Shown here: in pieces, positions 32,209 to 43,631 of the stretch
Layout of the letters: each line of letters starts with the position of its first letter
Numbering within the stretch: the stretch's first letter is position 1
From: Takakia lepidozioides
Taxonomy: Eukaryota; Streptophyta; Takakiopsida; Takakiales; Takakiaceae
Assembly: GCA_030704615.1 (NCBI GenBank)
Contig: CM060731.1
Location: forward strand, 992,001 to 1,056,000
Direction of reading: 5' to 3'
Length of the DNA stretch: 64,000 bases
Made by a program: the position numbers and the translations under genes
The notes under the pieces: generated by a model
Database searches by the model: none
What the model was told of the DNA's origin: nothing
Seen by the model: only the letters and a program-made list of their open reading frames with translations

Positions 32209-34873
32209 GATCCTGAAGAAGAACGGAAACAATATCCAGAAAGTGCAGCATGGCAGGAGGAAAAGAGCTTACACCAGGAAGTAAGTAAAGCCATAGCTCA
32301 AATGCAAGAGGGAACCCATATACCTTCTGGAGAGCCAACTCCAGATAAACAAATCAAACCAACGGTGAAGACCATGAATACAACCACGAAAACAGAATTG
32401 GCCGAAGTAATCTGCCAGACCAAGACCCAAATTACCATTGGACAATTATTAAAAATTGCTCCACTCTGCAAAAAAACTTTATTTTGGGCAATCGAGGCAT
32501 TGACCCCCACACCAAAACAAAAACCAACACCAGAGGTTTACGCGATTAGACCCACAATTATACGACAAACTCCAGATTACGACGAAGCAGTACCCGTAAT
32601 ACAAGTACGTATTGGACGGAAGATGCTAACGAATGTACTCATCGATGGAGGATCCGGAGTGAATATCATGACAGAAAAGATGAAGAAGTCACTAGGATTG
32701 GGGCACATGGAACATGCTCCATTCACGGTACAAATGGCTGATCAACGAAAAGTGCAGCCATTGGGGATCATCAGATGACTTGCAATGGAAGTAGCAGGAC
32801 TGGTATACGAAATATCAGTAACCATTCTCAGAATGGAGGATGTGGCAAAAGGATATTCGCTACTACTTGGCCGACCATGGTTAACACAAGCCCAATCACA
32901 CCACGATTGGGGAAGTCAGACTCTCACAATAAAAAAAGGAGCAGAACAAGTCACCATCACTACAAAGCAACGAGGTACCATTCCACGAGAGAAACGACCT
33001 TGCATAGTGGAAGAATATGATTGGTCCAGTGGACTATCGGATGAAGAAGAAGCCACAGTATACGCAGCACATCCACAGTTGGACCCTATTGGACAACTGG
33101 TGGTCAAGCATACCACAACAGTAGGATGTCACATGGTGAACACCCAAGGAGAACCAGATACTTCGAGAACTGAAGATCCAAAGGAAGAAGCGATGGACAC
33201 ACCTCAACACCCGGCCCGTTTCTATCAAGAAAGGGAAGAAGACATTCAAATCAGTGAAGTACTTGCCACAATTGCAACCATCGGACAAGAGATTGCAGGA
33301 TGGACAGTAACGGAAGAAACTCAATTGATTCAAGTGAATCTGGGAACATGGGGAGAACCACAGATAATACGAGTAAGTGCAGGTCTTGAAGAATCATTTC
33401 TACAAGAACCTACTGCATTACTCACTGATTACAAGGATGTATTTGCTTGGAACTACAAAGATTTGAAGGGTATACCTTCTTATCTTCTAATATCTGTCAG
33501 CACCGAATTGAATTGGAAGGTGACACAAAACCAATTCGTCAGAACCGTTACAGAATGAACCCCAACTATGCAGCTAAAATTTGGGAAGAAATCAAGAAGT
33601 TACTGGATGCAGGATTCATATACCCAGTAGAGACACCACAATGGTTATCGCCCATTGTGATAGTACCCAAGAAAAATGGAAAACTGCGAGTGTGTGTGGA
33701 CTACCGCAAGTTAAACGCAGGAACCAAGAAAGACCCCTTTCCACTACCTTTTACTGAAATAGTGTTGGACACAGTGGCTGGACATGAGATGTACTCATTC
33801 ATGGATGGGTTTAGTGGGTACAACCAGGTGCAGATGGCAGAAGAAGACTGAGAAAAAACCGCATTCATCACTGAATGGGGAGCCTATGCTTACAAAGTCA
33901 TGCCATTTGGACTTTGCAATGCACCAGCCACATTTCAACGAGCAGTATCCGAGATATTCAAGAACTATCTCAACGATTTTATGCAGGTATTTTTGGATGA
34001 TTTCAGTGTCTTCGGACAGAAATCCAAACATTTGGCACAGTGAAAACTTTGCCTACAAGCCTGCAGAAACAATGGAGTAAGTCTCAACCTGGAAAAATGT
34101 ACATTTTGTGTGAATTCAGGATTATTATTGGTGCCAACAGGGAATTGTGGTAGATCCAAAGAAAGTGGAGGTTATCCAGAACATACCACCACCAGAAAAT
34201 CCCAAGAAACTCAAGAGATTTCTGGGACAGACGAGCTATTACAGAAGGTACATGGACAAATATGCTCACAGAGCGGCACCAGTCTATAGACTACTGAAGC
34301 AAGATGCTGAATACCGATGGTCTCTAGCTTGCCAGGAATCATTTGATTCACTAAAAAGGGCACTCACAACAGCACCAATTCTGATAAATCCAAGATGGGA
34401 TTTACCATTTCATGTACACAGTGATGCATCAGGCATTGCTTTGGGAGCAGTTCTAGCTCAGAATGTGACAGACACAATAGATTCACCAATCTATTATGCA
34501 AACAGATTGTTAACAGCAGCAGAAAAGAACTATAGCACCACAAAGAGAAGCATTGGCAATGATTTATGCTGTTCAAAATTTTTGGCATTATTTACTTGGC
34601 AATCGCTTTAAGTTTATTGTTGATCATCAGGCTCTAGTTCATTTAGCAAATCGACCACTAGCTAGTGGTAGGGTTGCTCGATGGTTATTACTTCTTCATG
34701 AGTATGACTTTGAAGTTGTTCATAAACCAGGGAGATTACATGTTACAGCAGATCATCTGTCAATGATTACTACAGGAGAACCAGCCACGGGGGTAGAGGA
34801 TCAACTTCCCGATGCATTTCTGTTTGCTGTTCAACCAGTAGCACCAGATGAACAGACAGATCCGCTGATGTGA
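32209..34873 (+). pseudogene. Ty3-type retrotransposon pol: protease, RT, RNase H
   Basis: Domains appear in Ty3 order. An aspartic protease comes first (VLIDGGSGVNIM, about 32,630-32,670). Reverse transcriptase follows (WLSPIVIVPKKNGKLRVCVD, MYSFMDGFSGYNQVQMAEED, MPFGLCNAPATFQRAV, and VFLDDFSVF as the active-site box). Then comes the RNase H region (FHVHSDASGIALGAVLAQ, then FKFIVDHQALVHL). It is broken by TGA at 32,776 and 33,849, by frame changes near 33,500, 34,040 and 34,550, and it ends after VTADHLSM. There is no integrase or 3' LTR; different sequence starts at about 34,874. The element cannot be autonomous. Confidence 0.85.
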
Positions 34874-36084
34874 CACTCCCCAGATTTGTTTGCAGTCACA
34901 GCAGTGCTACCTGCACTCCTTCCTCCTTCTCTCAGCTTTATGTTATCAGACCCCTTTCTAGCAGCAAAACCCTTGTTGTACTTCAGCATTTTTCTCTTTT
35001 CGCTGTCCTTCTTTTGCTTTTGCAATTTTCTCCATGCTTGGATAGTTACCCGTCTCCTCAGTTGATCCCTTTGCCTTCTGTTCCTAACCTTGATCAAACC
35101 GCCATTGCCCATAACAGCTCCCTTTGTTGTGAGCCTCCTTCTGTGTTCAGCCTTTATTGCCGGTTCCCGTTCGTGGTACCATTGCTTGGCACCCTCAACC
35201 GTGTGTTGCTGTTCAGGTGCGCTTTGCCTCCCAATTTCCAGAATTTGCCTAAGAAAGACAAGTCCTCTTTCACCATTCTCAAGGTTAGCATGCTGTTTTA
35301 CTTGCCTCCTCAAAACTTCCAACTCTCCCTTTGGTTCTCTTTCTTGCTGCTCAGCCAAGAAAGACTCTTCATGTGCCAAAATTCCTGACTTGCTAAGCCA
35401 ACAAGCTTGCACTCCCTCTTCCTCAGGTCTGAACACTCCATGACCTCATCACCCACCATTTGACCTTCCCTTTCTGTATGATCCAAAGGCTGCTCCTGTA
35501 TTCTTTCAGGTGTCATTCCATCCCCTTTGCTCAGCATTAATGCCATAGTCTCATTTTGGACATTGTCTTCATAAATCCCTTTGCCTCTGACCCTGTTTCC
35601 TTGTCTTCCACAACAGGTTTTTGTGCAAGAGGTGGCAGACATTCAAGCTCATACTTCTGCCCTGACTAGCTGAAATCACCAACCTGCTGCGATCTTGCTG
35701 CTCCACGACCAAGCCAGCATCATCTGCTACTTCCGGTGGCTCTTCCTTACGAATCGAAGTTGTCTCCCCATTCACCTTCCTTGTAATCCAGTCTTCAAAA
35801 CCTAAATCTTCAGAGGTGGGAGTGCTGACTTTCTCTTCTAACATTGCAGCCTCTGTCTGACTCTGCACTCTTACTTCAGCCTCGCCAGACTTGTGAATAA
35901 GAGCATTGTCAGTTGCTGGGTTCCGATCTTGTGTACAGCTCCTTTCATTTTGACATGGGTGATCAACCACCCATCCTTCCATGGAACCAGCAGGCGAAGT
36001 TGCTGAAATAGTCACAATAGCAGCCAGGTCAAATCTCAGAAACAGCAAAGGAGAATGAGGGTGAGCGAGAGAAGACGATCCCAC
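34874..36084 (-). pseudogene. Unrecognised frameshifted ORF, Lys/Arg/Glu-rich
   Basis: Three overlapping minus-strand frames (36,084-35,569, 35,642-35,310 and 35,436-34,831) read as one decayed protein. The start is acidic (EEKVSTPTSEDLGFEDWITR) and the end strongly basic (TIQAWRKLQKQKKDSEKRK). I recognise no domain. Its end coincides with the breakpoint of the Ty3 pol, so it probably belongs to an element that inserted there. Confidence 0.35.
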
Positions 36085-36606
36085 ATACCAAGGTGTCGGT
36101 GTTAAAGGTCATTCTCAGATTGTAGAGGCAACTCAACAGCATGTTTCACCTGCTGACCAAGAACTAAGCATTCCTGAAAGTTGGAAACTGAATGTGATCC
36201 ATATTCACAAGAGGAGACTAGTGAAGGGGGAAAGTTTGAAGTGTCAACATTCAAGAAGCTTCCACGGGATCAGTTCACACCCAAATAGGCCTTGAAAACA
36301 GAGGTACTTGTAACTCCAAAGAAGGAGACATTTAAAACTATTGACGGCGCGGCTGGGCGTGAAGGAGTAATTGGGTGGAAGCACCAGACCTCCCAAACAA
36401 ACTAGTACCTGCGAGAAGTGGGCACATGATAAGGAGACGATAATCAGGAGATAGTTGTGATTCAGGCACAGAGGCTGATACATTACAAAGAGTAACTTGC
36501 AAGCTGAAGAAGGCAATCACTGTGAAAACTCACATAGGGAGAAGTACTCTAAAACGAAGGTCGGTTTAACTAACACTATGACGTACACAACCAACCCGGC
36601 TGGAGT
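36085..36606. other. Spacer without gene
   Basis: No supported gene. Sequence resembles a decayed polyprotein leader by composition, but no motif is clear. Confidence 0.4.
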
Positions 36607-36860
36607 AGATGTTCCAAGCTGAAGATGTCGTGGCCTGGATTGAGAGGTTGCAAATGGCTACTGACGTTGCGAATATACGGAGGGAAAGGCTATTCCAAGT
36701 AGCAAGGCTGAGTCTCTTAGGAAAGACCGATAATTGGTACAGAATGCAATGACCTAGACCTGCAAACTGGAAAGAACTGCGGATAGGTTTGTTGAGGAAG
36801 TTCAGTGGAATGGAGTCAGCAAAACTCAGTTTGGTAGTGGCTGGGATACAGGAGGAGGAA
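36607..36860 (+). pseudogene. Retrotransposon gag remnant
   Basis: A short frame reads DVVAWIERLQMATDVANIRR, then LFQVARLSLLGKTDNWYRMQ, a TGA, and NWKELRIGLLRKF. The W...R spacing and the tryptophan-tyrosine block are those of LTR-retrotransposon gag domains. It is a third, more distant gag type in the window. Nothing of its pol is seen. Confidence 0.55.
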
Positions 36861-36924
36861 GATCACTATCCCGCAAAGGTGGTCAACGTGTTGACATCTT
36901 CCGATCTTTCTCAACTTCTGGCTT

Positions 36925-37009
36925 GTTGCAAGGTGTGCGGATTATGCATCCTTACTTCAGCCTTTCTACCTCTTGCGTCATCACAGGCATAATCCGCACA
37001 CCTTGCAAC
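36925..37009. repeat. Perfect 23-bp inverted repeat, 39-base spacer
   Basis: Bases 36,925-36,947 and 36,987-37,009 are exact reverse complements. They include AAGGTGTGCGGATTATGC and its complement. The intervening 39 bases are unique pyrimidine-rich sequence. A transcript would form a stable hairpin. Confidence 0.9.
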
Positions 37010-37443
37010 CTCGAACAGTACTGACCAAGATCCGCCTTCAGGTGAAATTCCTTTCTCTTCCTCCTGTCAGTTCATCATGTCAGGCCTGATCACCATTCCA
37101 TGGACCAAGTTGTCCTCCATCCCAAAATCCTTGAGCGAACTCCATTCCTGTCCAAATCTCTTGAGTGTAGGACACTATTCAGAACCACCATCCCTTCATG
37201 GCTAAACTGCAGCGCCAGCCACTCAGCTTGTGCTCTCCTCAATAGTGCATATGCTAGGTCCACAAGTAAGCCTAGCATTCTCTGACAGGAATGAAATCAG
37301 CTCCTCCCTCTTGTCATCACCTGTTGTCTTTACTGCCCACCATCCTTCCTTGTGGTCTCTTCCCCTTGGAGCTGATCTCTCCATCTCCTAAAAGCTCAAA
37401 TCAATTTGCTAGTGACACTATAACAAATGGTCCTTTGACCGAT

Positions 37444-37455
37444 GCTCTGATACCA
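37444..37455 (-). other. Retrotransposon primer-binding site for initiator tRNA-Met
   Basis: The minus strand reads TGGTATCAGAGC, the standard PBS of plant LTR retrotransposons, complementary to the 3' end of initiator tRNA-Met. It implies a minus-strand element whose 5' LTR lies at higher coordinates (beginning about 37,456) and whose body lies to the left. LTR edges and a second LTR were not identified. Confidence 0.7.
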
Positions 37456-37805
37456 AAAAGAGGGGGCTCCATGTACTTCTTGCTGTCACATGTCCCACTT
37501 CACTAATGCTCAAGGAATAGATGCTGCTGCAGCGGAAGATGAAAACAACATCCAGTCCCCTAGCTATTTCTCTTTCCTTCTCTCTACGTTTTCACAATCA
37601 CTCTTTTTGTTGTTTATTTGTTTTCTTCTATTTCATCCAAAGCAAAAGAAGTCAGCACTTGATGGTTCATCTGATCCGTGTATCCGCACGTTCCACCTTC
37701 TTGATCTGATCGTTACATCCCAGTTCTCATGGCTGCACTGTCAATCTGCCCCAACAGGTTGGACTGCATGATACTTGATGCTTGACGTATGTAGTTCTTG
37801 CAAGT

Positions 37806-37946
37806 TCTCTACAAAGAGGACTCCTTCATGCACTCGTTTTCAGACTACATACCACTCTCATTCTTGAGCAACACTCAAAGAGGACTCCTTCATGCACTCG
37901 TTTTCAGACTACATTCCACTCTCATTCTTGAGCAACACTCATCGCT
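37806..37946 (+). repeat. Two tandem copies of about 68 bases
   Basis: The block from CAAAGAGGACTCCTTCATGC to TTGAGCAACACTC occurs twice with no gap and one substitution. It lies within the presumed LTR region to the right of the primer-binding site. Confidence 0.85.
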
Positions 37947-38780
37947 GAAAAGAAAGCAAGACTCCTAATTTACAATGCTTCCACTTTCAGTCGAGAATAC
38001 CATGGATAACACCAACATCTCACTCCACTTTATTGCCAACACCACCTTCACACCATCTCCGTGTTCTCCATCTCCCTCGCTTCCTACTTTTAGTCCTACC
38101 CAAAAGAGGTCTTCCTCCCCTATCCTTCATTCCTAAATCCCCTTCAGCCACCCCTTCCACCGGACGGTGCGTTGCCTACTTCATAAATTTGTCATGCTGG
38201 TGTCATGTGAACTTCTCTAAGGTCTTAATGCAAACTTGCGGGTATTACTCCCCCTTTCAAGTTGCATGCATGCGACAAAGGCCTTAGTCTAGTTGCCGTT
38301 CTGCTATAATAATTTGCCAACTACCAATTTGTCACTAGTTGGATGAACTTTATCGGTTCATCCAATTTTGCCAGCTGATCCCTTCTCCATCCATCACGCC
38401 CCATGAATCTACGCAATGAACATATTTTTGCCCCTTTACTTCATTCGCATTCATCCTTGATTTAGTTCGGATGAATTGTTGCCTCGCACCTTCATCTCCT
38501 GGCCATTCATCCAGCCCTCGTCACCCGACAAGTATCCCGACCGAATCCATGTCCAAAAAGTAAACACACGTCCCCGCGTTTTTACCCTACAGTGGGACGG
38601 GAATCACCGACTTCTTGCCTGGTGGGAGTACATCAAGCAGAACCATTCCAAGCATATTGGCTGGCATTACATGGTGGAGTGTGTCATCCTCAAGGTGAAG
38701 GCGACAGACTCTTTCCTGCTCAAGAATGCCATGGCGGACCTCAACTCGTAAGATTCTCATACCCTCCCAAGTACATCCGA

Positions 38781-38796
38781 AATGTGGTGCCGCATT
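38781..38796. repeat. Intronic palindrome 1 of the methyltransferase-like gene
   Basis: AATGTGGTGCCGCATT is palindromic except for one base. It lies in the intron between the exons ending 38,747 and starting 38,860. Confidence 0.8.
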
Positions 38797-39979
38797 TTGG
38801 TTTCCAATCAGTTTTGTTTCCGTGCTTCATTGGACTGAACTGGAGAGTGTGCCTTGCAGGGTCACTACGTGCATACCCACATGGCACATATGTTGTATAG
38901 GGTGAGGAAAACTGGTCTCACTGATCCGTACATGTTCGCCGAAATGCTGGAGCCCGAGCTCATTCAAAAAGCCCTGGCAAAAACAGACCGGACATGGTAT
39001 CGCCTCACTATGGATGGAATGGTGGAGGTCATATACGAAGTAAGTCGTCCTCCCATTTTCCTCTGCTCATCCTTCCTCAATTTCTAGTCATCTTTCCACA
39101 TGGATCCTATGTAATGCTTCTGTATGTTTTTCTTGGCAGTCAAACATCAAGCTGGATTTGGCCCATGCCAAACGCTTCTTCATGGAAAGTGAGGGGCAGA
39201 CAAAAACATTGCAGTCATTGACCGAGCACTTGAAGGAAGCCGGGGTCAAGTCCAGAACCAAATACAAGTCAAAGCTTGTGAAGCTGGTGGCCATTGCAGA
39301 TCCGGTACTTGGAAAAGACTTCATCCCCGAGATTGCAAAACACTATTCTCGGGTCATGCAGCTGACCATGCAGTTGGAGAAACTGCATCACCTCTCAACG
39401 GCATGTGTGGAGGCGAAAGAGAAGGTGAGGTTTCAATGCACTGAAGTTCCTTCCTAGCAATAGCCACTCTTCTTCCTGCTCCTGACATTGGATCGGAAAT
39501 GGCAGACATGGTGGCTGTCGATCTGGAATGCATCGGAGAGTATAAGGACCATGTAGTCTTTTCCACTCGAAGTTTCCGACCCTGCAGTGGATGTGTGGCT
39601 CAAGCGCATGACTTGGTGGTTCCAGGTAATTCAAGGTACTTCCCCCGATTTGCTTTGCTGGAATGAATTCCGTGAACTGCTACGTGACAATGCATGTTGG
39701 AAACGCAGGTAATGACGAATGCGAAGGAGCAAGTTGTAATGCATACAAATTCGTTCGGCTTGTACGTCAAATGAGATAGAACACAGACATTGGAAGACTA
39801 CCTGACAATTTTCAGATGTGCGTACAAGGACAACCTCTTCGCCAGGGAGCTGCAGACAGCAAGAAGAGCGTGGAGTTTACACACCAGGAGGGGGCGAGAA
39901 AAGTTGCAATGCGAATTGTGTACAGGTGAAGCCCAGCTCCCGTTGTATGCAAAAACTGGGTTATGAGGTTTGTCTGGGA

Positions 39980-39995
39980 AATGCGGCACCGCATT
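39980..39995. repeat. Intronic palindrome 2 of the methyltransferase-like gene
   Basis: AATGCGGCACCGCATT has perfect 7-base arms around CA and lies in the intron 39,926-40,071. Confidence 0.85.
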
Positions 39996-41237
39996 CGCAC
40001 TTTATCTTTTCGGTTGCACTCTGCGAATACATGCTCATAACTTGTGCTCACGCATGCTGATTGTCTTGCAGGTATATGAAATACGTGCTTCTTAAGACAG
40101 GGGCCCTGGCTCAAGAGCCACCGTTCTTCATGGCTTGGACCGTGGCAGGCCCAAGCTGTGTCTACCTACCAGAGATGTAGAAACAATGGCATGCCGCGCA
40201 TCTCGTTGGATGCCCGTGGTACCTGGACATGTCTGGCGGACTTGTTGATGAATCGAAGAAAGATCTGCACGCGAAAGCGGAGGAGAAGAGAAATGAAAGA
40301 CGTGTCCCTGCTGGGTTTGAGTTGGCAAAGGACGCTGCTGCTCTGGAACAATCCAGAAAGACAGCTGAGATGGCACAGAAGACGGTGGAAGCAGCTGTGC
40401 AGGCTGAACAGAAGGGGTCGGAGAAGATGACTCGCCAGCAAGGAGCAGCAATTGTGACACCCAAGAAGACGAAGAAGCAGAAAGAAAGAGCAGGAAGAAG
40501 ATGACGAAGAGGACTCCGATGGAGACTTTGCAACCAACCCACCTCCCGAAACGCAACCGAAATCCCCTGTGCCCACCATTGTCACGAAAGGGACGAGAAC
40601 AGGCTCAGCAAAGAAGACACTCTTCAACCCCCCGTGGTGGCACCATTTCGAGCCGGTGGAAATGAAGAGGCCGAAAGTGGAGCCAGAAACAGTAGTTCAG
40701 TGTGTCAATGAGAGTTTCTTGGCGGCTTTGGATGGACGGGCAGCCAAGTTGGCATACATCAAGACCATGGAGGGTCTGAAGGGCAGAGCACTGAAGAAGG
40801 CGGCTGAAGCAGAGCCTTCCGACACCCCTGGGTTTCTGAAGATGGTCTCGTTCTTTGAGAAGGTGTGTGCAGGGAATGATTGCAAGAGGGGCAGAAAAGC
40901 CACCGAATGGTCTTGCGATATGATCATCTTGGATATTCCGGACGGAGAGCCTGTGGAAGGACTGCAAGCTTTGCCATCTTGGAACAGGTACTTTGAGGAC
41001 TTTTGGAAGAAAAGATTCGGGCTCGCCTGCATGGTGTTGGACGACAGAGGCTATGTGGTTGTCCTGGCGAGCAGAGGCAAAAACACGGAGACAGGAATTG
41101 CGAAGTGGACCCGCAAGAGCGCCGTCCCAATTCTGAAGAAGAAGTGGACATGCATCAACACATTGGGCCTTCGGTCGGAAGGGAAGAAGGTAATTATGAC
41201 ATTAGCAATCGTCTTTTCATTTTGTAACCTGTTTTGA

Positions 41238-41253
41238 AATGCGGTGCCGCATT
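41238..41253. repeat. Intronic palindrome 3 of the methyltransferase-like gene
   Basis: AATGCGGTGCCGCATT has perfect 7-base arms around TG and lies in the intron 41,190-41,285. Confidence 0.85.
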
Positions 41254-41841
41254 CGATTTCTAATCGTTCCCCACTGTGTATGCAGACGAAGCAGTTCGAT
41301 GCATACTGCTTTGTGAATGAGAACTCGACCTTTGCTTTCCGGAAGGAGGGATTGTTGGTTGACCTGAACTGTGATCCCATCGATTACGACGTCCTGTTCA
41401 ACAACGTTCCCACGGAACTCCTCCCCCATAGCCTCACTTCAACGGATCCTCTGCGGTATTCACGGACTCGGAGCTCTGCCTTCATCCAGACAATTATGGA
41501 GGCATGCACTGACCTGGAGGGCAGAGTGCTAGACCTCATTTGTGGAACAGGTATGCAGATTCTTGTACTATGTTGTTCTGTGAATTCTCATTTTGTTCAA
41601 ATTCGCCATGTGTGAAGGACCATTTATTAATGAGTGGATGACATTGACAGGTGCCTCAATGTGGGCTGGGCGATTTTCCGACCGACACCTCTTTGCCTAC
41701 GAGGAGGACACATCCGTCTGGGGATCCCATCTGGAAACTCACTATTCAATCATGCTTCATCCTCTGAATAGTGTTGAAGAACCCATAGGTTTTAAAACAG
41801 ACCTGCTGAAAACTGCTTTAACCTACAATTTAGCAAACTAA

Positions 41842-42880
41842 TGTCTTTGAAGAACTCTCCAGATTACATATTGTTTTCTAAAAGTTCTCCCAAACAATTG
41901 GGTTTGACCTGGTAATGCCTAAATAATCCTGGGTTTGTTATTTCAACATGTATTCTCTGAATGAAATTGCAGTATGGTACTGAAACACCATCTGCAAAAC
42001 ATGTACTGGTTCATGAAATAAAAACTAAGCTGGCTAATGGTGTCTATACTCTGAAATTACTATACATAGAATTACCTGTGTAAGTACATAACAGTTAAAC
42101 ACCCGCAGCCCATGGTGTAATCTGCTCTAACCAGTAGAATACTGCTTTGAATGTTTGACTGTGTAATGCTGGAATAATATTTCCAGACACTTACCTGCTC
42201 ATGGAATCTGCATTTTACAGGTATGATATGAATTTGGAAAGCTTCTTGATCTGTTGTGGTATACCAACCCCAGGCTTAAACCTGGCCATGGGGCAGTAAA
42301 CAGTGCCCACTTCAATCAGTCCGGCTTAGAGGTTACTAAGAAGGTGGATTTGCCTAAGATACCTGCTTTCTTATGGAATGATAACTCTGTCATTAGCAAG
42401 ACTCATGCGTATCTTGCCAGTTGGACTCCATTTTTATGGCTAAGGTACTGGAAAAATAGCTCCAGATTGTTTAAGCATGGTTTAATGATGACATGGCCTC
42501 AGAAGAACTCCTGTTATGTTCGAAACACCATCCCCAGACCTGAACCAGGTCATGGGACATTTGGCGTCATTTATACTTTGAAGAGTAGTATTGAAACGCT
42601 GGCAGAACGTCTCCAGACATTAGTTCTGCTGTATAGAATGAGGCAGCTGCCAGTTGAACTCTGTTTTATATTGTTAAGGTACTGGAAAATAGCTCCAGAG
42701 TTGTTGAGCCTACCGTAATAATGAAATGGCTTTGGAAGAATTCCTGCTATGTCTGGTACTCCATCCCCCGACCTGAACCCTGGGTCATGGGACATCTGGT
42801 TTTGTTTATACTTTGATGTGTGTAACTAAATGCTGGCATACAGTCTCCAGACATTAATTCCGCTTTATAGAATGAGTAAC
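41842..42880. repeat. Degenerate tandem repeat, roughly 240-base period
   Basis: Recurring blocks include CCATCCCCAGACCTGAACC, GGTCATGGGAC, GGTACTGGAAAATAGCTCCAG and GAAGAACTCCTG/GAATTCCTG. Clear units start near 42,260, 42,500 and 42,740, with weaker traces back to 41,860. No gene is visible. Open frames across it are short and inconsistent. Confidence 0.7.
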
Positions 42881-43129
42881 CTGCTGGTGTCAATGGTGAT
42901 GGAATTTAGCTAAAAAACAAAGCCCTTTCTATGATGAATGTTTTACAATTCCCACCCTCTCACCCTGAGATTTCAGATATCCTGAAATCGTCAGAGTTCA
43001 ATCAAATCTAAAAGCGACATGGAAGGAGGAGTTTGATAATGCCTTGTAAAGAGGCTGCTTTGTCTTTTTTCTTTGACAATGACTTTTACTAAGTCTTGTC
43101 TATGACATGAGTATCTTCCCTTTGTCCCA

Positions 43130-43440
43130 TCAGAATGTGGAGAGAGAGGGAGAGAGGGAGAGAGAGGGAGTGTTGAGGAAAATAAAAATAAAAAAGAAGG
43201 CTGAGCAGCAGCTGCTCTGTTTCCCCCCCCCCCCCCCCCCCACTTTCTTTTTATTTTTTTTCCCTCATCTCTCCGTCTCTCCGTCTCTCCCTCTCTCTCC
43301 CTCTGTCCCATCAGGATGTGGAGAGAAGGGAGAGAGAGGGAGTGTTGAGGAAAAACAAATAAAAAAGAAGGTGGGGGGGGAGTGCAGCTGCTCAGTCACT
43401 CTCCCCCCCCACCTCCTTTTTTATTTTTTTCCCTCATCCA
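43130..43440. repeat. Two tandem foldback units with purine and C/G runs
   Basis: Each unit begins GTCCCATCAGRATGTGGAGAG and reads GAGTGTTGAGGAAAA then AATAAAAAAGAAGG. A CAGCTG core comes next, then its approximate complement (C-run, CTTTTTTATTTTTTTCCCTC). The first unit has an uninterrupted C18-class run near 43,226. The second pairs GGTGGGGGGGGAGTG with CTCCCCCCCCACCT. Each unit can fold into a long hairpin. Confidence 0.75.
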
Positions 43441-43631
43441 TGAGTTGCATGTCTCATCCTGAACTGAAGCTTAGATCACAGTGACAAGGCCAGTATAGAT
43501 GAAGCAGACAGATCTGTTGATAAAATGAGGCAGCTTTAGAGCTGTCCTTGATAGGAATAGGGAGTCATTGTAGAGGGGAGTTGGTTCTTCTGGAAATTCG
43601 GAAAGCATGCTCCCGTGCTTAAAACAGAAGG

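Larger units (their letters stand above)
38476..41841 (+). pseudogene. Intron-rich gene ending in a permuted methyltransferase-like domain
   Basis: Likely exons are 38,476-38,747, 38,860-39,039, 39,140-39,424, a piece ending 39,625, 39,816-39,925, 40,072-41,189, 41,286-41,550 and 41,651-41,841. All have GT-AG borders, and the last junctions keep frame. Early exons encode helical sequence (SLTEHLKEAGVKSRTKYKSK). The exon from 40,072 has a coiled-coil linker, then FNPPWWHHFEP, then EWSCDMIILDIPDGEP and RFGLACMVLDDRGYVVVLAS. The final exons give EGRVLDLICGTG joined to ASMWAGRFSDRHLFAYEED. The order 'IPDG' before 'DLICGTG' mimics beta-class amino-methyltransferases (motif IV, then motif I). A TAG near 40,180 and a frameshift near 40,480 suggest decay. 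The final codons after SHLETHY look foreign. Confidence 0.5.

Noticed and set aside
40229-40504. Separate 91-codon gene
   Set aside because: It is the coiled-coil linker of the larger methyltransferase-like exon, separated from it by a frameshift, not an independent gene.
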